From Oscillospiraceae bacterium (GTDB taxonomy: Bacteria > Bacillota > Clostridia > Oscillospirales > Ruminococcaceae), in NCBI GenBank assembly GCA_031253365.1, contig JAIRWE010000173.1, positions 1 through 9,324 on the forward strand: 9,324 bases of DNA. Direction: 5' to 3'. This document shows positions 6,100 through 9,324 of the stretch, piece by piece (within the stretch, counting starts at the first letter, position 1; each line of letters opens with the position of its first letter). A program made the position numbers and the translations under genes. The notes beneath the pieces are model-generated. The model searched no databases, was not told the DNA's origin, and saw only the letters and a program-made list of their open reading frames with translations.

Positions 6100-6767
6100 G
6101 CCTCTGAAAAATCCGGGCGTTCGATGACGCCGGCGGCGTTCATGTCGGTTATCTCTATTTTATAAGCGAACTCCCCGCCGTCCGAAAGCGTGTGTTCCCT
6201 TATGAATACTTCTATGTAACCGCTTTTGTCAAGCCGAAATTCCGTCGTCAATTCCGAAAATTTTTCTTTATCGCTCCTTTTGTTGAGTTTTTTTACGTCA
6301 TATTCGACGGCGACGCCGTTCCCGTCGCGGAAGTCCACGCTCGAAACGCTGGGGGCGTCAAGAAAAAACAGGCTCTTTTTCGTAAGGCGGTGCTTTATCC
6401 CCCTGCCGTAACTGTAAAAGCCGTCGTCCGAAACCGTAAGCGCGGTCCAATCCGCTTCCCCGCCGTAACCGTAACAAAGGCGGCTGCCGTTGTTATACTC
6501 GGCGTAAACCGTTTCCCCGTCCGTCGCCCAATACAAATACGTCAGCGTGTCCCCCTCGTACCTGAAACGAAAATCCTCGATGACCCTTCCCGTGAAGCTG
6601 TCCGTGACGGTAACCCGCGCCGACTCAAGCTCCTCGTATTTTTCCCGCGCCGACCCAATTCCTTCAAGCTGCGCGCCGAATTCCCCCTCGGAACAGGAAA
6701 CAAGGAACACCGTCAGAACCGCCGCGCCGAAAAAACTAGGGCGACTTTCAAAAATCCCCTTAGGCAA
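6084..6767 (-). CDS. Putative lipoprotein of unknown function, probably frameshifted at its N-terminus
   Basis: The 227-residue frame starts at a TTG (6767). A hydrophobic run FFGAAVLTVFLVSC (12-25) ends in a lipobox-like LVSC with Cys25, which predicts a lipid-anchored protein on the outer face of the membrane. The mature part is acidic and beta-rich (YEGDTLTYLYWATDGETVY, EYNNGSRLCYGYGG), recalling DUF-type lipoproteins that handle bulk polymer or envelope stress, but I do not recognise the family. No ATG or GTG start exists in this frame. In the neighbouring frame, a TTG at 6751 behind AAGGGG reads MKVALV and would join the hydrophobic run perfectly if the T6 run (6730-6735) had one more T. 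The gene is therefore either TTG-started with a poor signal peptide or carries a one-base indel. It lies downstream of the HPr terminator, so it needs its own promoter, which I could not identify. Confidence 0.7.
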   Translation of the reverse strand: MPKGIFESRPSFFGAAVLTVFLVSCSEGEFGAQLEGIGSAREKYEELESARVTVTDSFTGRVIEDFRFRYEGDTLTYLYWATDGETVYAEYNNGSRLCYGYGGEADWTALTVSDDGFYSYGRGIKHRLTKKSLFFLDAPSVSSVDFRDGNGVAVEYDVKKLNKRSDKEKFSELTTEFRLDKSGYIEVFIREHTLSDGGEFAYKIEITDMNAAGVIERPDFSEALQSR

Positions 6768-6812
6768 TCTCCGACAACCCCCCTTTTTTTCGGCACTACC
6801 CGAATTAGAACC

Positions 6813-6842
6813 GAAAAATGCCGCCCGCGCTTAACGGACGGC
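6813..6842 (-). terminator. Rho-independent terminator after the HPr gene
   Basis: On the minus strand GCCGTCCG (6835-6842) pairs with CGGGCGGC (6820-6827), giving 8 bp with one G-U pair around a 7-nt loop, followed at once by ATTTTT. It lies 17 bp past the HPr stop. Confidence 0.8.
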
Positions 6843-6859
6843 AACAAAAACACACCTAT

Positions 6860-7123
6860 CTATTCCGCGAAACCGCTTTCAACAAGTTTTATCAGCCCTT
6901 CGACGGCAAGCTGCTCATCGGCGCCGTCGGCAATTATCCTGATATTCGAGCCGCCGACGATTCCGAGTGAAAGGATACCGAGCAGACTTTTCGCGTTGAC
7001 TCTGCGTTCTTCCTTTTCCACCCAAATGGAAGACTTATATTCATTGGCCTTTTGAATAAAGAAGGTCGCGGGCCTCGCGTGCAACCCAACTTGGTTTTCA
7101 ACACCCACTTCTTTAACGAACAT
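6860..7123 (-). CDS. ptsH: HPr-family phosphocarrier protein
   Basis: The 87-residue protein is a full-length HPr, the small cytosolic carrier that passes phosphate from enzyme I to the sugar-specific EII components of the phosphotransferase system. The phosphorylation site GLHARPAT places the active histidine at residue 15, exactly the canonical position, with Arg17 beside it. The second signature, VNAKSLLGILSLGI, contains Ser46, the site phosphorylated by HPr kinase in Firmicutes for carbon catabolite control. Both are intact, so this is HPr rather than Crh, which lacks His15. The ATG at 7123 follows AGGAGGG at ideal distance. It is a single-gene unit with promoter 7204-7232 and terminator 6813-6842; no enzyme I (ptsI) gene, the usual partner, is adjacent, so it must be encoded elsewhere. 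Confidence 0.95.
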   Translation of the reverse strand: MFVKEVGVENQVGLHARPATFFIQKANEYKSSIWVEKEERRVNAKSLLGILSLGIVGGSNIRIIADGADEQLAVEGLIKLVESGFAE

Positions 7124-7203
7124 AGAAAATCCCTCCTAATTTCGCAGAACACCAAAAGCCCGCAAAGCTGCTTTCAAGTCCCCGTTTTCCGTCCACAGTA
7201 CAT

Positions 7204-7232
7204 ATTATAGCCTTTGCGTTCGGGTAAGTCAA
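7204..7232 (-). promoter_or_regulatory. Sigma-A promoter of the HPr gene
   Basis: On the minus strand -35 TTGACT (7227-7232), a 17-bp spacer and a perfect TATAAT (7204-7209) predict a start near 7197 and a leader of about 74 nt ending in the AGGAGGG ribosome binding site. Confidence 0.85.
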
Positions 7233-7242
7233 TATTCTTTGC

Positions 7243-7260
7243 GTCATTTTATGTCATTTT
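7243..7260 (-). promoter_or_regulatory. 10-bp-spaced direct repeat upstream of the HPr promoter
   Basis: AAAATGAC occurs twice with a 10-bp period (7253-7260 and 7243-7250), one helical turn apart, ending 10 bp upstream of the -35. It could be an activator site or part of an A-tract UP element; the factor is unknown. Confidence 0.3.
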
Positions 7261-7373
7261 TTGAAATATTATATGTTTTTATTAAATATAAAAATTTTAT
7301 AATGAATTGTTTGTTAATAATCCACAAATATTTTTCAACGCCATATATAAGATAAACAATGCTTTTTCAACAG

Positions 7374-7395
7374 CGCGGCGGCTTTGAAGCCCGCG
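7374..7395 (-). other. GC hairpin downstream of trmD, possible transcript 3' end
   Basis: On the minus strand CGCGGGCT, loop TCAA, and AGCC plus CGCG pair with a 2-nt bulge. There is no T tract directly after it, so it is not a standard intrinsic terminator, though it sits 32 bp past the trmD stop. Confidence 0.3.
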
Positions 7396-7427
7396 AGCGT
7401 CGGTCCGTGAGCTTAAAACCCTTGTTT

Positions 7428-8108
7428 TTACAGCAAATCGGGGCGTTTTAACCCGGTGTTCCTGACCGCTTCTTCCTCGCGCCATTTCTCTATATTCGCG
7501 TGGTGACCCGACAGCAGCGTTTCCGGAACGCTCCTGCCCCGCCAGGTTTCCGGGCGGGTGTAAAGCGGGTGTTCAAGCAGCCCGTTCCAGTGACTGTCGT
7601 CCTTGAACGCGCTTTCATCGGGAAGGACGCCCTGTTGCAGCCTTACGACGGCGTCCGCGAGGATAAGCGCCGGAAGTTCGCCACCCGTCACGACGTAATC
7701 GCCCGCGCTTACCTCGAAAAAGCCCAGTTCCTCTATCACGCGGCAGTCCACGCCCTCGTAACGCCCGCAAAGAATAATCAACCACCGCTCGCGGGCAAGT
7801 TCCTTAACCAACCCCTGCGTGAGGGTTTTCCCCTGCGGCGTCATGTAAATCAATTTCGGGGGATTTTGCGCTTGAGCGTTTTTCATTATATCCGTTATAC
7901 ATGAAAAAACCGGTTCCGGGCGCATAACCATGCCGATTCCGCCGCCGTAAGCCTTGTCGTCCACGCGCCCGTGCTTATTCCCCGCGTAGTCGCGTATGTC
8001 GCGGCAACCGATTTCGACCGCCCCGGACTGCCTCGCCCTGCCGATTACGCTTTCGGAAAGATACGCCTCGCACATTTCGGGGAACAGCGTCGCGATGTCA
8101 ATTCTCAT
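7428..8108 (-). CDS. trmD: tRNA (guanine37-N1)-methyltransferase
   Basis: The 226-residue SPOUT-class enzyme uses S-adenosylmethionine to methylate G37 next to the anticodon of tRNAs reading CUN, CCN and CGG, preventing +1 frameshifts. It starts MRIDIATLFPEM as the family does. Signatures in order are DKAYGGGIGMVMRPEP (about 51-66), LCGRYEGVD (112-120), SAGDYVVTGGELPALILADAV (133-153), which forms the trefoil knot that binds SAM, and DS-x4-GLLEHPLYTRP followed by VPETLLSGHHANIEKWR, the catalytic and tRNA-binding region. Length is at the short end of the usual 225-250. GGAGG lies 5 bp before the ATG. It sits 17 bp downstream of rimM, the usual partner. The normal downstream gene rplS is absent; a long AT-rich gap follows instead. 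Confidence 0.97.
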   Translation of the reverse strand: MRIDIATLFPEMCEAYLSESVIGRARQSGAVEIGCRDIRDYAGNKHGRVDDKAYGGGIGMVMRPEPVFSCITDIMKNAQAQNPPKLIYMTPQGKTLTQGLVKELARERWLIILCGRYEGVDCRVIEELGFFEVSAGDYVVTGGELPALILADAVVRLQQGVLPDESAFKDDSHWNGLLEHPLYTRPETWRGRSVPETLLSGHHANIEKWREEEAVRNTGLKRPDLL

Positions 8109-8125
8109 TTCCGCCTCCGACTCAG

Positions 8126-8632
8126 TCAGTCAAATAAGCCCGGCAACGGGCGAATTATTATTTTACCCGCAGTAATATCAATGTCTATCAATACTTCGGG
8201 TATAGACGGGAACAACAACTGCCTCCCCTCGGGCGTTCTCACGGAATAGACGTCCTTGGGGGCGTTTTGCAGGATTTCATCCACTTTGCCGTAAACCCGC
8301 CCCGAATCGGCGTCCGTTACCTCCAACCCGATTAAGTCGCTGATAAACCACGTGTTTTCCGGAAGTTCATAATCCCTGCGGTCTATGAAAATTGTTTGAC
8401 CGACAAGTTTTTGCGCCTCGTCGATACCGTTTATCCCGTCAACCCTCAACACGACAAAGCCCTTGCGGATTTCGGAAAGGCTCGCTTTGACGGGAATTTT
8501 GCTTTCGCCCAGATAAAAACACTCAAACCGCCCGAGAACGTCGGGACTGTCGCAAAAGCTCTTTGCTCTCAATTCGCCTTTCAATCCCTGCGTTTTCGTG
8601 AATTGGGCTATTTTCAAAAATTTTTCTGCCAT
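8126..8632 (-). CDS. rimM: Ribosome maturation factor RimM
   Basis: The 168-residue protein binds ribosomal protein S19 and helps mature the head of the 30S subunit. The N-terminal RimM barrel (about 1-85) starts with LKIAQFTKTQGLKGELRAK, where the family's G-I-x-K-x-HG-x-KGE motif is recognisable although Gln-Gly replaces His-Gly. The C-terminal PRC barrel (about 95-168) contains WFISDLIGLEV, GKVDEILQNAPKDVYSVR, LLFPSIPEVLIDIDI and a final GLFD. The ATG at 8632 fits the family start, but no good ribosome binding site precedes it (GTATTGT directly upstream); the frame continues to 8713 through promoter-like DNA that does not look coding. It forms an operon with trmD. In most Firmicutes rpsP and a KH protein gene precede it; here the upstream neighbour is a divergent HD-GYP gene. 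Confidence 0.93.
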   Translation of the reverse strand: MAEKFLKIAQFTKTQGLKGELRAKSFCDSPDVLGRFECFYLGESKIPVKASLSEIRKGFVVLRVDGINGIDEAQKLVGQTIFIDRRDYELPENTWFISDLIGLEVTDADSGRVYGKVDEILQNAPKDVYSVRTPEGRQLLFPSIPEVLIDIDITAGKIIIRPLPGLFD

Positions 8633-8655
8633 ACAATACAGTAATAACCATGAAC

Positions 8656-8699
8656 GTGATATTAAAGTGATTAAATAGTGTTCATAGTGTGAAAATGTT
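8656..8699. repeat. Four 11-bp GTG-led units in the rimM/HD-GYP intergenic region
   Basis: GTG recurs at 8656, 8667, 8678 and 8689, exactly 11 bp apart. Units one and two (GTGATATTAAA, GTGATTAAATA) are similar; units three and four share only the GTG and some A/T positions. The array ends 7 bp before the -35 of the HD-GYP promoter. The even spacing suggests a protein array on one helix face, but with such short units chance cannot be ruled out. Confidence 0.35.
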
Positions 8700-8703
8700 T
8701 TCA
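8690..8703. promoter_or_regulatory. Inverted repeat TGAAAA-TG-TTTTCA, possible operator
   Basis: Perfect 6-bp arms around TG end 3 bp upstream of the -35 of the HD-GYP promoter. The position suits an activator or repressor of the divergent genes. The regulator is unknown. Confidence 0.4.
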
Positions 8704-8706
8704 TGC

Positions 8707-8735
8707 TTGACAAATTTACGGTTATAATATATTAT
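8707..8735 (+). promoter_or_regulatory. Sigma-A promoter of the HD-GYP gene
   Basis: A consensus TTGACA (8707-8712) is followed after 17 bp by TATTAT (8730-8735, 5 of 6). Transcription would start near 8742, leaving a leader of about 30 nt. A perfect TATAAT at 8723-8728 is only 10 bp from the -35 and cannot pair with it. Confidence 0.75.
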
Positions 8736-8771
8736 TTACGTAGGCAATCGCACGCGGAAAAGGAGAAACGG

Positions 8772-9324
8772 ATGACTTACGACTATGTTCCCGTGGTGAT
8801 AGACAATCTGCCGCTCGGCATGAACCTGGAATGCAGAATTTATTTTCAAAAAGCCGGAGAGCTTTCTTTGCTGTGCGAAAACCGAACCCTTACCGCGGAG
8901 CTTGTCGAAAGATTTAAAAAAATAATGGCTCCCGAAGTCAACGTATACGTACCCAAAAAGTATATTACGGATTCTTTCGACAAGGGCGTTTACTTCGGTT
9001 TCAGCGAGGACGAGGCGCGGAAAATCAAGGACGACGGCGCCGCCGCGCCGTCCGTCGGCGCGAAAAAGCCCGTTCCGGGCGCCGTGGAGTTCAAAGAGGT
9101 CGTAAGAAGGTACAACGAGGTCAAGGAAGCGGCTTCCGATATGCTGACAAGCGTTTCCAAAAGCGGAAAGGTCGAAGAAAAGCAAGGGGAGGAGATTTCC
9201 GAAAACATACAGGCGCAGCTTGAAAAAACCGACGTTTCGCTTATTATCCAAAGTATAAACAGAATTCGTTCGGTTGACGAATACCTGCACACCCACAGCG
9301 TCAACGTGGCGTTCCTTAACGGAT
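8772..9324 (+). CDS. HD-GYP domain protein, probable cyclic-di-GMP phosphodiesterase, 3' partial
   Basis: The frame is open to the right edge (184 complete codons). It begins MTYDYVPVVIDNLPLGMNLE after AAGGAG (8760-8765) at good distance. Residues 1-75 form a small N-terminal domain of the type often placed before HD-GYP domains in Clostridia (LPLGM, a turn with QKAGELSLL, VYVPKKY). A charged linker of about 75-150 looks helical. The last visible segment, INRIRSVDEYLHTHSVNVAFLNG, is the start of an HD-GYP domain: the Tyr-Leu-x-x-His-Ser-Val-Asn-Val-Ala pattern carries the first metal-ligand histidine. The HD pair and GYP motif lie beyond the edge, so catalytic competence cannot be judged. The family hydrolyses cyclic di-GMP, affecting motility, biofilm formation and sporulation. 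It is divergent from rimM. Confidence 0.85.
   Translation, partial: MTYDYVPVVIDNLPLGMNLECRIYFQKAGELSLLCENRTLTAELVERFKKIMAPEVNVYVPKKYITDSFDKGVYFGFSEDEARKIKDDGAAAPSVGAKKPVPGAVEFKEVVRRYNEVKEAASDMLTSVSKSGKVEEKQGEEISENIQAQLEKTDVSLIIQSINRIRSVDEYLHTHSVNVAFLNG

Larger units (their letters stand above)
7124..7427. other. Intergenic region between trmD and the HPr gene, very AT-rich in its centre
   Basis: This 304-bp stretch holds no gene I can support. It contains the HPr leader (about 74 nt), the HPr promoter, and a core (7233-7370) far richer in A+T than its surroundings; 7261-7320 has only five G/C bases. Visible structure includes GTCATTTT repeated at 7243 and 7253, a 15-bp palindrome TATAAAA-A-TTTTATA (7287-7301), TTTTTCAAC repeated at 7331 and 7363, and a GC hairpin at 7374-7395 near the trmD end. 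Confidence 0.75.

Noticed and set aside
6780..6793. A7G6 tract upstream of the lipoprotein gene as a phase-variation switch
   Set aside because: The tract lies before any plausible start and is short; the T6 run inside the signal region explains the frame problem better.
7318..7326. TAATCCACA resembling a DnaA box in AT-rich DNA
   Set aside because: It is a single site with one mismatch; no cluster of boxes and no dnaA, dnaN or rnpA/rpmH genes are nearby, so there is no case for an origin.
7297..7485. 62-codon minus-strand frame overlapping the trmD 3' end
   Set aside because: It overlaps trmD in another frame and runs through AT-rich intergenic DNA; no ribosome binding site or protein-like composition.
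8633..8713. N-terminal extension of rimM to a TTG at 8713 or ATG at 8704
   Set aside because: The extension has no similarity to RimM, overlaps the repeats and the -35 of the divergent promoter, and the family begins at the ATG at 8632.
8736..9296. 186-codon open frame on the minus strand opposite the HD-GYP gene
   Set aside because: The plus strand has a promoter, a ribosome binding site and recognisable HD-GYP sequence; the minus frame also runs across the HD-GYP leader and has no family features.

Overview
The window looks like ordinary chromosome from an anaerobic Gram-positive bacterium, most likely an uncultured member of the Clostridia. That is an inference from several features: an HPr carrying both His15 and the regulatory Ser46, a VanY-type D,D-carboxypeptidase on a repetitive wall-spanning linker, an HD-GYP protein, a fermentation-type CoA-transferase, AGGAGG-type ribosome binding sites and sharp TTGACA/TATAAT promoters. 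Coding DNA is GC-rich (mid-50s percent by eye) and intergenic DNA is distinctly AT-rich. No insertion sequence, integrase, phage gene, CRISPR array or recognisable defence system is visible, and I find no convincing new multi-gene system.

Layout, left to right. A 5'-truncated VanY-like carboxypeptidase (+, to 896) meets a convergent acyl-CoA:acetate CoA-transferase gene (906-2417, -). A divergent intergenic region carries a very strong promoter and tRNA-Thr(GGU) (2523-2595, +), followed by a small SCP2 lipid-binding protein gene (2643-2966, +). This converges on a three-gene minus-strand operon: an SDR/NAD-dependent epimerase, a zinc-ribbon membrane protein and IMP dehydrogenase guaB (6047 down to 2976), driven by a near-consensus promoter at 6071-6099. 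Upstream are a putative lipoprotein gene whose signal-peptide region looks frameshifted (6084-6767, -) and an HPr gene (6860-7123, -) with its own promoter and terminator. An AT-rich gap of about 300 bp follows, then the tRNA/ribosome maturation pair rimM-trmD (8632 down to 7428, -). Finally, a 3'-truncated HD-GYP gene (8772 to the edge, +) diverges from rimM, with repeats and an inverted repeat between them.

The genes are mainly housekeeping: purine synthesis (guaB), translation (tRNA-Thr, rimM, trmD), sugar-transport control (HPr), cell-wall trimming (VanY) and acid/CoA exchange. The most notable points are: (1) an IMP dehydrogenase that matches, position for position at its key residues, the divergent Tritrichomonas foetus enzyme as I recall it; (2) a probable one-base indel in a T6 run that separates an ideal lipoprotein signal peptide from its body; and (3) periodic GTG repeats plus an inverted repeat upstream of the HD-GYP promoter. 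All family assignments come from motif recognition by eye; no database search was run.
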